Shown piece by piece: positions 1 through 12,500 of a DNA stretch of 64,000 nucleotides. Source of the DNA: Dicaeum eximium. Lineage: Eukaryota > Chordata > Aves > Passeriformes > Dicaeidae. The position numbers were made by a program, and so were the translations under genes. The DNA is taken from contig VWZP01001440.1 in the NCBI GenBank assembly GCA_013396995.1, positions 4,985,151 through 5,049,150 on the forward strand, in the 5' to 3' direction. The notes below the pieces were generated by a model, which saw nothing but the letters and a program-made list of their open reading frames with translations, searched no databases and was not told the origin of the DNA. The first letter of the stretch is position 1; each line of letters starts with the position of its first letter.

Positions 1-3000
1 AGCCCTCCTCACCTGGCTGTCCCATGCTGCTGTAGGTGTGGGATCGCTGCTCCCCACTCAGACCATTGGTGGCTTTTTGGATTGGTCACAGACGTCCCTG
101 AGCAGCTTTTGTGTTGGGAGTCCTCTGCAGGTTGGGTTTGTGAACACCTGCAGGGGCAATTGTCAGAAAATGGTTTTGTGATTCCAGTGGGGTTGCAGAG
201 ACTACTGCAGGGGCCACTTCAGCTGTGACCACTGAAGTCTGAGAGCTACTACCCTTTCTCTTCCCCCTTCCACACAGTAGTTTTTACCAGGCTTCCTTGA
301 GTTACCTCTGGGTAACAGAGCTAACCTGTCTCCTCCCATCTGATTTGATTAAAACGTTTCTACAGCTATTTTAGATATTAATCATGAACGAAAAAAGGGG
401 ACTGTCCTACTTATCACTATCCATCTTGGAAGGCATTTGTTACAAATGGCTCAGTGATCAAAGCAGCACAACCCTGAATGTAAATAGCCGCAGAGGGAGG
501 GCTCCTGGGTGAAAAGCAAGCAATTATTGCACAAGGTCAAGAGTGGTTTGTATGATGAACAAAGAAGATAAAACATCTGCAGTCTAACTGTGATTCTTGT
601 AAGCAAGGAGGCTTTTGATTTGAACATCTTGTATTTTTCAGTGGGAAGGAATTGAGGGGAAGGAAGCAATGGGTCGGTTTCTTCCGACATCTCCTTGTGC
701 TTGCCTGGAGATGACTTAGATCTGGGATTGTCAGTACATGCACGGTGTCTGCACCACGGGACCTGGCTGTGACACCAGCTGATCTGCAGATTTACCTCTG
801 TCACCACAGTATAGAGCTGGCCCTTCAAGTCAGCCTTCTGAAGTTAAGTGCACACAGTCCATCACAGGGCTCATTTTGGGAGCTGAGTGGGAAAGGAAAG
901 GTGAGATCCTGTCTGGTTGTTGGGATTTCCTGCCTCTTCCTGCCCTCCCCCCCCACCCCATTTTAATGTGGCGGATCAGACCCTTATTCAGAATGTGAAC
1001 TACTCCCCTCCTAAAGAAGTTAATAATGAAATAAAATTCAGTCATCTCCATGACTGCCTGGAATTTTGAGGCAGGTTTCCTCTTCAAGCAGACTCCTATA
1101 AAATGCCTTGTCAGACACAATCTGTTTCATATGCACAGGGTTGCTGATTGATGATATTTACAACGGGCTGAGTGCTGTTGTCCCAAAATGAGAATGACAC
1201 CAGTGGGTGGCTAAGCTAAGGCAGAAATCTGAGTCAATGTCTTCCTGAAAAAGTAGTTTAGAAATTGTGGTGTAAGTGTAAGGCTGTGTCCCTTCCAAGC
1301 AGGATTTGTGCTGGAGTCTGTTGTCACAGCCCCAGCTATTCTTGATGAATAGTGTGCAAATTGGCTGCTAATTATACATGTATTAGTATGTTCGTAAAAA
1401 TTGCATGTTGACATATGGATTCAGGCACCAAAGCACTGTTTCAGCTGCATATCCATTTATACTTTTTATGCATTATTTGTGTCCAGGGAAGTATATATTT
1501 CCAGCTCTTGGGCTGGAAATAGGAGAAATACGGAATAGTTTTTCTGTCCAATATACAATGCTACTCTTCTGATAGAAATCAAAATTAAATAAGGAAGATC
1601 TATTTTCTTGTTTTTAAAACTGTGTGTTTTCATTGCCCTTGATGTAAAATAAATACATAAGTAATTCTTCAGATGTGCTGCTTATCCTTAGCAAAAGACC
1701 ATGCTGTCACAAAGCTTTTGTGGGGAGCAACTCATAAATTGAGCTGGGTTCTGTGGGAGCAGTAGTTAAGCATTTATCACATTTAATTTGAATAATAAAT
1801 GTAAAATATGAAAATACATTCTTGTGGCTGTTTGAAAGATATTCCCTTTTTCCATTTTAAAATGAGATTCAGAGAAGAGTAAAAACTAGAGAAATAAACT
1901 CTGCTCTCTCAGATCCTTGATAATTTTGAGAAAACATGGCCTGAGGGATGACCACATTTTTCAATAGTGTCAGTCCTGGAAGTATAATTAGCAAATAGTT
2001 ATTTGCCTGTAACTCTTTGCCTCTGGGTTTTTGAAAGCTCAGATCTTCCTTGGGTACCAATTCTAAGGGAGTGAGGTTGTGGAGTGTTTACTGCTCTTTA
2101 ACACATGCATATGTTTGGCAGCTCTGCAAGGAATTACTAGAGAGTGGGGAAAAAAAGAAAATTAAACCTTTTTGACTGATCAGACTTCTTCCACCAAGCT
2201 TGCAAGATCATATATTTAAATACATACTTTGAAGAACAGAGACAGCTAGAACACATGGGGGTTTTGTACCTTGTACTTGAATAGCTGTGTCTTAGCAGTT
2301 TTGAATTGACTGTCTTGAGGATTTGGTTTCACTTATGTTTTACTTGAGAGTCTTTCATGCATCTCAGACACTATGGTCACATGACTGATGTGTGACCTAC
2401 GCCATAAAAATTCTGTGAAAATAAATTCAGATTGTGATCTTGAGCTGGGGAAAATCTGCAGACTAGAATTGCTATGCAATTTGCATTTCATAGTCTGCCA
2501 TGTGTAGTCTGTCTTTTTTTGAAGGTCTCCGCCAAAGTTTGCTGCATCTGAGAACACCAGGTGACAGTCGTGTCACCGAGCCAGCCATGGATAAGGACCT
2601 GTTATGGTAGGCAACTGTGCAAACACAGCACGAAATAAAATAGACCTTGCCTCAGTTTTGTTGCAGTTTCTCATTGCCATAACCGGCAAGGGTGGCAGAG
2701 ATGTTGCACGTGTTGATCCTATTATGCCTTTTACTTCAGCAGGTATCGAGGTGGGCAGCTTCTTGAGAAAAATACTTGGAGCATTTCTTAACTTTTCGGA
2801 GGTGATTGTGAATAGATTTTAGAGCTTTAGGATGCTCAAGTGACAAGAGAGTTTAGCTTGTTTCTTATTTATAGATTTCCATATGTGTGAATGTAGCACT
2901 TCTTGACACATATGAAAAGAGGCTTCCTGCCCAGGAGGGACTGTCACCTTTCTTGACCTCTTCTTTTTTTAATATGCGCTCATCTCCTCTTATGCCCTGG

Positions 3001-6000
3001 ATTTAAACAAGAAGCAGTGTGCTTGATTGGGCAGCGCCTGGCTGATGAGCTCTCCTGCAAAATGTCTGGACTAAATCTACCTGAGTCATGTCTCACAGAT
3101 AAATTCATATAACACAGTACATGCAAATTAGCTTCATCTTTGCTTCTGCTTTAACTTTAATGGGCTGTGCAGGACCATGAGTTTGGTTTTCTGTGAAAAA
3201 GTGTAACTGCTTCCATAAAAGCAATTAGAATTTTTTTTCCAATCTTCTTAATTTGACATGGTTGCCAGAACTGGCAGTGTTGCCAGTGTATCCCTGGTGA
3301 GGCTGTAGCTGCTGGTACAGTCACCAATGCTGTGACAATAGAGCAGGGCAAAGCAGCCCCGTGTTTGGGACTGGCATCTGGTAGAACTGACTCCTTGATA
3401 TCTCTTGCCTTCAACAGAACTGGTAGGGAAGGCAGAGGTTCTTCTGGAGGTTTAACCATAAACCAGCCTCTCGTTTATTCCTGGGGAGGGTATTGATTCA
3501 TTTCAGCAGGAGGAAGCTGGAGAGTGCGGAACTACTTAATTCTTACCAGTCTGCAAATATCACATAGTGCAAACACGAATTGGGGCTGGTGCATTTCCCT
3601 GCTCAGCCAGTAACCTCCAGTGTTGCTGCAGCTGCCTTAGATGTGCAGGCAGGGCATTTCTGTCCAACTCGATGCCTTTGGTTGGGACCTTTTGGATTTT
3701 GTAACCAGGAAAGGCTGCAACATTAATCTTAATTAAAGGGAGATGATGATTTATTCAGCTGGGCTGACTGGTGTGCTTGTATGCACAATGCCTTTCCCAC
3801 TGGGTTTTGGGCTAAACCATAGGAACAGAGAGAGCTACTGTAGTAAATCTGCAGGAAAATGAGTAACATGTATTGATTTGATACCTCGAGAGGAATTGGG
3901 CAAAGAAGCAGTGGATATATACAATGTGACATGCATCTCTCTCCAAGTGCCTGCTGTTCCATCAGCGCAGGGAGTTTTCTGTTAGTGGCAACACCAACAA
4001 GGCAGTAGTTAAAGCTGTCATTGTTTTCAGAATCCAATTTTTCAAGAGGTTTACAGCTCTGCCATTATAAGGAAAGAAAGAAAAAAAAAGAGAGAAAATT
4101 CCTGAAATTGGCAAAGCAGCCTTTCTAGCTGGAAAAGACATGGAATGCCTATACTTAAAACCATAAAATGGTGTGGGTTGGAAGAGAGCTCAAAGATCAT
4201 CTCGTTCTAACACCCCTCTTCTGAGCTATTGGTAAGCACTTTAAATAAAGTTTACAGTATCATTTGGTGTAGTGTTGAAAGTGGGTTTTGTGGGGTATTT
4301 CAATCCAGTTGCTTCTTTTTGATAGAGAATTCACAGACTAGAGTATCCTTAATTGAGTCCAGTTTAAGCCAAACAAGCAACCTGTAGTTTCACTTTTTCC
4401 CTGTGTTCAGCTTTAGTTTCAGTTGAGTTTATTTTTTGCTTCTGTAACTCAAGGCATAAAAAAAAGCTATAAGACACTTGAATAGTTACAAAAATTGAGG
4501 TGAAGGGAAGTTTTTTTAAAAAAATACTTAGCTTTAAAGAGACCTGCCCATAATGTTGGATTAATTTCTCCTGTGCAGCCCCTGATATTGATGGTTTTGA
4601 GCAGGACTATTCATGTCTGTGTTACCTCACTTAGCCCAACTATATTTGCCTGCTTTGATTGGCAACACCATGTATTCATCTCAGAAAATACACAAGTGAT
4701 TCACATACATCAGCCTGGAGTAGGAAGGTTGAGCTCTGGACATCTGGGTTTAGAAGATTGTGGGTCTTTGGTCACATTAAAGCATCAAGGACATTTATGC
4801 TGAAGGTAGAGGCTGACTTGCAAATGTGCTCAGTTCCTTCTCACAATTTGACCATCTGGTCAGCAGGGCCCAGTGGTGGGATTCCTGCCTGCAGAGTGGG
4901 GTAACTTGTTCACTCTTAGATTTTATGTTATAGTGTATTTTCTAGTAACTTCTAAGTTCTCAAACATCCTGGTTGTTCCGAGGATGATCTCCATCTCTGC
5001 TTAGCTTCTGTCATTACCTCGTGTGTCCCAGGATTCCCCTCATGCCCTTTTCTTTTCCACATGTCTAGACTTCTGGCATTTGTACAGTCTGCTTTGTAGG
5101 TGCAGGTTTTGTTTCTGAGCCTCAGTGACTGTGGTGCTTGGAAATAGCTGAATTTGAATAAAGTGTGTGCCTGGGGCTGTGTGTTCTGACTTCATTGGCT
5201 TAGTCCCTTCTTTAAGTGCTGCATGGTGTAACACATGGGATGCAAGAACAGTCTTTTATTTCTTCACATCCATGGTGGATGTATTTTCCAGCCTGGTTGA
5301 AGTAAGGCATGATCAAAATCAGTTCTGTAATTAAGGAAATGTTGAATCTCTTGTGTGTGTTAGGCAAATGAGCTAAAGCTTTTAGCCAAGCAATTAAGTG
5401 TTAAGGTTTTACTGTAAGGTGAATGGAAACTAGATAATTTCTCCAGCTAAGCTTCCCTTAATCATTCCATTAGCACGAATTCAGTACAGTGCAGAAGGGA
5501 AGCAGCATAGCCTGATGGATAAGATTATTATTATATTATTATTATTGAAGATTATTGCAGTAAGAATAAGCAGTAAAGGCCCCAGCTGAGGTTATGGTCA
5601 TAATTTGATAGGAGCTTTACTTTATGACAGTCAAACTCTGCTCCGGAGCTGTTGTGATTTAAATAGACTAAAAGATGCAGTGGAAAAAGCCTTGTTTGCA
5701 TAGATCCAGGACTGAGATGCAGAGAGATTAAATGCTGTGTCTTCCATGTGGCCAGTGGAACAAGGCACTGCTCTGTGTGTGTGTGTTTGACACGGTGTGG
5801 GCACTGTGAAACATGAGCCCTGCTCCACTTTGGAAGGGTGGGTGGGAGAGGGTTTTGCTTAGTGCTGTAATGCGGATGCTGGATTACTTGCATTTTCTGT
5901 TCTCATTTCCTACATCTGCTCCCTGTCAGTGTGGGTTATTTTAACTTCATGTCTGTCTTCTGTAGGGTATCAAAGTACTGGATTGAGTTTGCAGCATATT

Positions 6001-6378
6001 CAGACATGTAAGGACAAGAGTGCTCTCAAAGTGGCAATTTGCTGCTTCTCTTGGTAGAGTATATAAAATTTACATAAGAATTGTTATCTGATTATCTGAC
6101 TTGGGAGCAAACTTTTAAAGGGGGTGGCATCTTAAGTAAAACCTGTATTTCTTGATGTTGTGTTCATTTTTCCATGTAAGGGTACTTGTTAGGAATGTAT
6201 GGCCCAGTTTCAATAAATCACGTGCCTGGCATTTTTTCTTTTGGTTTTGCTGATCAAATCAATGTGATAGCCTATTTAAGGCAGCATGTCTCAAGATTAT
6301 AAAAAACGTGACAGCAGTTTGCAAAAGCAGGTTGTCTTTGTATTAGTGACTGATGTTTTTGGCTCTCTGTTTCCCTAG
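1..6378 (+). other. PDIA5: PDIA5 intron 1 (partial, 3' part)
   Basis: No conserved coding exon is recognisable. The stretch is CpG-poor, so the promoter and exon 1 are probably further upstream. It holds a CR1 fragment near 4157-4225, an imperfect ATT-rich run near 5524-5546 and a short TG run near 5774-5786. Nothing else stands out. Confidence 0.75.
4157..4225 (-). mobile_element. CR1 LINE fragment, degraded
   Basis: The stretch resembles the 3' end of avian CR1 read in reverse: a ccataaaatggt start, gtgggttggaag, then caaagatcatct and a C-rich stretch. Only about 70 bp remain, so the family assignment is tentative. The element orientation is minus because the 3' terminal end comes first on the + strand. 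Confidence 0.6.
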
Positions 6379-6505
6379 GCATTCTTGCCGGCATTCGCGT
6401 ACTCATTGAAGGTGTCTCCACTCATAGAAAAAATCAGTGATCACAAGGATTTTAAGAAGCTTCTCAGGACACGGAATAACGTACTAGTGCTCTATTCCAA
6501 ATCTG
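6379..6505 (+). CDS. PDIA5: PDIA5 exon 2: signal peptide end and start of N-terminal domain
   Basis: 127 nt, entered in phase 0 and left in phase 1. The acceptor is a pyrimidine tract ending in ctag at 6378; the donor is gtaagt at 6506. The translation begins with a hydrophobic stretch (AFLPAFAYS), consistent with the C-terminal end of a signal peptide, and continues as LKVSPLIEKISDHKDFKKLL and RTRNNVLVLYSKS. The second part is almost identical to human PDIA5 as I recall it. The beta-strand NVLVLYS is the first strand of the non-catalytic thioredoxin-like domain. Met1 is not here, so an upstream exon must supply it. Confidence 0.95.
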
Positions 6506-9500
6506 GTAAGTTCGTGGTTTTTTTTTTTATGTTACGGCTCTTTGTGCCCAGCAAGGTGTGTACCAAGGGGCTTCTATGTGACTGCAAGGGCTTCTTTGGG
6601 ACTGGTGTCCTTTGTTTTAATTCAGAAGCTCCTGATGTTTCAAGATTGGAGTCATCTTAATTCAGCCTTCTAATTGTTCTGTCACACTGGCAAAAATGTG
6701 ACTTTGTCTCCAGAACTGGCTCCCTGTAATAGGAGCTCTCTGGTGTGTTTATCACAGTAGTTTGCAAGTTTTGATTTCCTGGTGACACTGAAAGGCGTAA
6801 TGAATAGTTACAGTACTGAAATCAATCCATCTTTGCTTCTGACAGTTTTGAGTGTCCCATGGTTGTCTTTCAGCTTTAATTAAAAAATATCAAAATAAAA
6901 AAAGAACTGTTGTGTAAGATGGAAAATGACTCATTTCACATTATGCCACCTGTCCCCTTAAATCTTTTTGTTGTTTCTTCTGTCATTCAGGCTCACCTTT
7001 CTGGCTGTTTACTTAACTCTTTGCTCTTCCTTTGCTCTGTTCTGCTCCTGCAGTACCTTTTCTCCTTTCTTGCCTTGTTTTTTTTGGGGGGGGTTTGTGT
7101 AACACCATGTAAAATCAAGAAACTATCTTTGAACTCCATACACAAGTGCAGAATGCTTTTGTGAATGTTGAAGTCATTGGGCAGCGAGAAGTAAAATGTG
7201 TAATTTAGATTATTTTCCTTAGTGCTGTATTGTTTTTGTTGTTGCTTCTTTCTTCTTCCTGTAGGCAGACAGGACAAGATAATGCCATGTTTGGGTGTTG
7301 GGTCCTCGTTTTCTGACCTTTTCTGTTGCAAAGGTCTTGTGTCAATTAAACACAGTGATAGTAGCATTGCTCTGGGTTCATAGTGTGTCAAATTGGAGCA
7401 GTATATGGTGACCAATATCCTCCTCCCTCTGCTCCCCAGTATCAGGGAATTTTGCAGACAAAGATGTACAGGTGCTGGAGTAATTAACTTTATTTCCTAA
7501 AGATATGCTTTTTCTGAAACAGTTAAAATTATATACGTGGTTTATTTTTTTATTAAAATACTTGTGTTTTGCTATAGTGGGGAACTTTGAGCACTTCAAC
7601 TTGGCCAAATGGTTTTGTAGTAACAGGTTCAAAGTGAAAATCATAAAAGAGTTTCTAATGCTTTTTGATTTTTGAAAGGAACACTTTAGATAAAAAGACA
7701 TCTGTATTATTCAACTTCTTAAAGGGAAAATTTTCTTTTTACGCTTAATATTTTAAGTGGTGGTTGCTTTCATTTTTCGCAGCACAACCAGAACACTTCA
7801 GCTGTGACACTCATCTAATAAATGTTGCCCTATGGGCATTGTTCAAAAGCCATGTTATGGAGATTTCTTTTTCTCTGTTTTTGTTATTTAATTGGTTGGT
7901 TTTAGCAGTCTAAAGCATTGCATGCAGAGCTGACTGTGGAATTAATGTTTCTTCCTGGAACAGTGATCCTTGCACAATTAGAAATCTCTTGCCCAACAGT
8001 CACCCAGAAAGAGGATAGGGGAAAAAAGAGATGGGAATTTGGAGGTGTAATTTCAATCCCAAATATGCATCCCCCAGCTGTGATGCGATGTTGGCTGGCA
8101 TCTGGTCATACTGCTGGAACAAAGGCTTTACTTCCCAGCTGAGCAGAACTAGATGTCACTTTCTGTTACAATCAAGAAATTAATTGGTTTTGGGAGGTGT
8201 CATAATTTGTAGGAGATGTTTAGTTCCCCCTATCAGCTGGGTGTTCTATCAGGGGTACTCAGCTATTGAGTCTTCTGGGACGTGTGTCCCTGAAGGATAT
8301 TTTTAAAAGTGTAGTTGTCAAACTGTTCCATTCTAAGTACATGCAAAGAATTCCCCCACCTGTCTAAGTCCCTGTGTTGGTGAGAGGTGAGAATTGCATG
8401 TTCTGGGTATTGGGGGTAATGGAGTTTCTTGAGAGCTGATAGCTGGGGGTTGGTGTGTCTGATGGCATCAGGCCCAAGCAAAGTCTGTCAAATACAAAGA
8501 GGCTGTTTCTGACTCAGGAGATCGTGTTGAGGTAAAAATTGTGAAGGTTTAAAGATGATTTGATGGGTTATCCCTACACCCTGGCTCTACTTGTCTACTC
8601 TGACATGTACAGGCACTCACTTCCTCAAATGCTGGAGACAAGATATTGGTCTACAGAAGCATTCTGTCTATCCCAATATTGCCATTCTTACATTCAGTTA
8701 CTTGAAGTAGTCGTGGAGATCTGGAAGAGGCTCTGGGTTTCTATTTTCTGTTTATTGAGGAAGGAATCAGTTCCTGTTAGATTTTTTGGGGGAATGGATA
8801 CTTATTTGTACTGCTATATTTTTCCTCTCTTCTGTTTATTTTTAATACCATTTATAAGACTCTTTTGGAATGGTAGTGTTTTGCCAAATCTACACATGTG
8901 GCATGGCATTATAAAAATCTCTGTTGGGTATTTATAATACAGCGTGTACTTGGAAGGACCTTTTCTGGGTACTGCTCATGACTGTTGGTTTGGTTATGTC
9001 CCAGGATTATTATGAGAATGAAGTCTGTTATTTTCTGTGTGTGGCTGGGGTAGAATAAGGGAGGCAGACATGCTGAATGACTTGCCCTTACAGCTGATGA
9101 AAGTCCTAAATGACATTGCTCTAATTAGCAGGCTGTGGTACAAACTGGTTTCCCTGTGCCCAGCCACAGGGAAAAAGGCAGTGTTGGGATGGAAGCTGTA
9201 GGAGAGGACACAGTATAGCTCTGTAAATGTAGCTCTGGGAGCGTGTCTGAAAATACTAATTCCAGTGTCTTGTTTAAGGGGGTACAGGGAAGGAGCCACC
9301 CAGCTTCACCTGCAGCCAGCTTTCCTTCTAGTTTACAGAAGATTTTACATCTAATACACTGATTTCTTCAAAAGAGACAAAATGTTCTTGGAGTGCTTCA
9401 GAACATAGAAATGCAACCTTGTGTTGTTTTCTGTGGAGTGGTAATGCTGTTGTTCATTTAGTTTTATTGTTTAATTTTGTCTTCCAGCCACTGCTGCTGA

Positions 9501-12500
9501 AAGCTCACTCAGATTACTGTCCAGTGTGGCCCAGGAGGTGAAAGGACGAGGTACTATAAGCTGGATAGACTGTGGGTATGTGTCATGCTCTTTTTCTTCT
9601 TATTTTCCCCTTCCCCTTTTGGCTTTTATTGCTATCTTTGCTTTTTTGATAGCTCTGAAACTTTCTGCCTTTAACCGGACCCACATAATCCTGTGTACTT
9701 TCTTCCATAGGGAGCTCATATCTTACCATCATTTATTCCTTTGAACAAGGGGAGGGGAATAATCTTTTTTCCTTATGGCTGTTATTACTTCTCTGACAGC
9801 ATGTTTTTCAGCCTGAAGCTGAGACCCCAGCTAACATTGCTTTTCACAGGTGACACACAGGGTGCAAGCTTTTTACAAGCCAGGGGAGGAGGAATCTCAG
9901 GTGTTGTGGCTCAGCTGGAGGGCAGTGCAATTCTGCTCTGACAGCAAATGTTGTGTGAGCAGTAAGGCTGTTTGCTTGGCTTTAAAGCATCCACCCATTT
10001 ATGTTTCTCGATAAAATGGGCTTTCTTTTAAAGGCCTTCCTCTGTGCTGGCATAAGTTCTTGGCAATTTTTAATGTGAAGGCAGAGAAACTTGTTTTTGT
10101 AAGTGGTTGTGTGTGTGGAGAGGACTGAACAGGTGTGTACTTTTCTGGTTTGCAGATGTGAAAATCTCTGCTGTGGTTCAACTCAATGACAGTTTCCTTG
10201 TGGTTTTAGCTTGTGTATCGTAGTGCCTCTGCAGCTTTGAGAGCTTTGCCTGCAGGTGGCAAGTTCCCCTTCCTGCACTGCAGAGGAGCAGCTTGCTGCC
10301 TACCTGTGTGTTTGGGTGGATTGCCATGGTGTGAACAGATTGTACACTGTGCACAAATGTAAGTCAGCTCTGCACATCATGTGGCTCCCTTAAAATTACA
10401 CTTTTGAAACTAACCCTCGTCCATCAAACAGTGACCTAGAATAAGTCATTGATAAATTGGAAGTTAACATGGGTTTGTTATCATTAACCTGCTCTGCTCC
10501 CCCCTGCCACCAGGCAGGTATCTCTCCTGTGGAGTCCTCTGCCTTCTGTTTGCATTCTGCTGGGCTCGTCCAAGTGCACACACACTTTCATCTCTGCCCA
10601 ACTGGTGGGGACAGAGTTCCAAGTTATCAGCTGCCAGAAAGCAGGGCTGCTCCTCAGAGGTCAGTGAAGCCTGCACCACTTACCACCTGCTGAATACCCA
10701 GTGGCTAAACTGTATTGACTCTGACAAGGTGAAAGTTGTGAGGAGATCTGACATACCTCTGAAATCCATGCAAACCAGTCTCTATTTTTAACAAAAGCAC
10801 TGACAAGTAATTTTTTGTTGTCAACAATGAGGGCTGTCAAATAGGATACTGAGTCAGCCTCTTGGCTTCAGTTTCTAATGAGCTTCAGTTTCTGGTTCTG
10901 CTTGCTACCTTTTTGTGTCTTTTGTTTTAGGCTACTTCTGTGTTGGAGGACTTACTGCTTTCTGTGTGTGTGTCTATGTGGTATATACAAATGGTGGATG
11001 ATGAGACTGTTCAGCTGGCCCTTCAAAATGCTGCTGTAATACAACTAAACAATAACTCCCTTCAGGATTTATTTTAGTTCTGGTTTGTAGAAGGAAAGAT
11101 TTGGTGTTTAGGACCTCAGTTTGAAATCCAGGGAAGTGTTGGCACTTAGTTCAACAGGTCAGTCTCCACTCCTGAGTTTGGAAGTAATGGGGAGGGAAAT
11201 GTATTGTTCAGTTTTGCTGTAAAATAAACTTCAATTCATCAAACCCTAATATACTCTCATTTTCCAAATGTTGACATCTAGACCAAACTTTCTTATGGAA
11301 ACTACTTGCAAGAAATGTATTTTCAAGTCTCTCCCACGCAGTGCTTTAATACTTTTCATAGGAAGCTTGGTACTTGCAGTGCCTTTTCCTCTCACTATGA
11401 TGGGGAAATATTGAAAGGTGAATTAATCTCAGACAGTGAAGCAGCATGGTGAAAGTCATGCTGTAAGGGGTTGGGAGACCTGGGAATAGATTGGTACCTT
11501 CCCAAAATTTTCTTTGACAGCAGTAATGCTACAATCAGATTACCACTTGCTGAGTGGCAGGCAGTGACCAGGATGTTGTAACATGGCAGTAGGTGTAATT
11601 CTCTCTTTGAGGGTAAAGCAGAGCTGTGTTTCATGTCTTGTTTGGGAAGAACCTGTAAAAAATAGCTGTAAAAAACTCCTGCTAAGGGATACCATAACAG
11701 AGTTTGTGAATTTGCTTCATGGGGCGGGGTGAGCTGGAAGACTGGCTTGTGGTAGAGGAGGTCTTGGTGGAAGCAAAAAGGAAACCCTAAACAAATAGTC
11801 TGAGCCTAAACCAAGTTTTGTGGTTGATTTGCCTGTTAAGCTTTTGAAGCACTCTGAAATCAATGTAGTAGTGCTGAGGTAACTTCTAAACAAGTTTTTT
11901 TTCATGAAAGGTTTTTTCCTTTGCTTATTGCTTTTTAAAAAATTGTGTACAGGTGGCTGCACCACCCTGCCCACCTTGCTGCAGTGACAGTACAGAGGCT
12001 GCAGTAGTGCTGTCTGCCGCAGGTCACAGAGGGCCAGGTGTAGGCCCTGGACAGCTGAGTCCTACCAGAGTGGCTCAAGCCACTCTCCTGCAGCAAGTAT
12101 GCTGGGAGGCTTATTTGCAAGTCTTCCTGTCGAAACAAACAGCACACAGATGCAGGGATATTTACAGCACCGGCTCAATTTGTTTTACAAATACTGACAA
12201 GAAATGTCTTGTTTGGCAGCAATATTTAGCGGGATATTTTGGCTTTGCTCTTCACATCCTGCTGTACTGGGCTTCTTTGCTTTCAGATCCAAGCGTTGGC
12301 AAGGCTGGCATACATGCAGAGCTGTGGTTTGTGCCTCTGCTTCCCTGTGGAGATGACGGCAGCCTTTCCTTTTTCTTTACTGACGGTGCTTTTTTTTTGT
12401 TACTTGTCATTCTCCTTCCCCTCATTTTCAGGAGAAGGTAAGAACATTGTGCTGCATGGACAGAGATCAGTGTGGATTGTCTCAGCAGCAGGTTCTGTAT

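Noticed and set aside
11953..12441. 162-codon open frame in intron 3
   Set aside because: It starts at GTG, ends in a low-complexity hydrophobic run and resembles no known family; chance frame.
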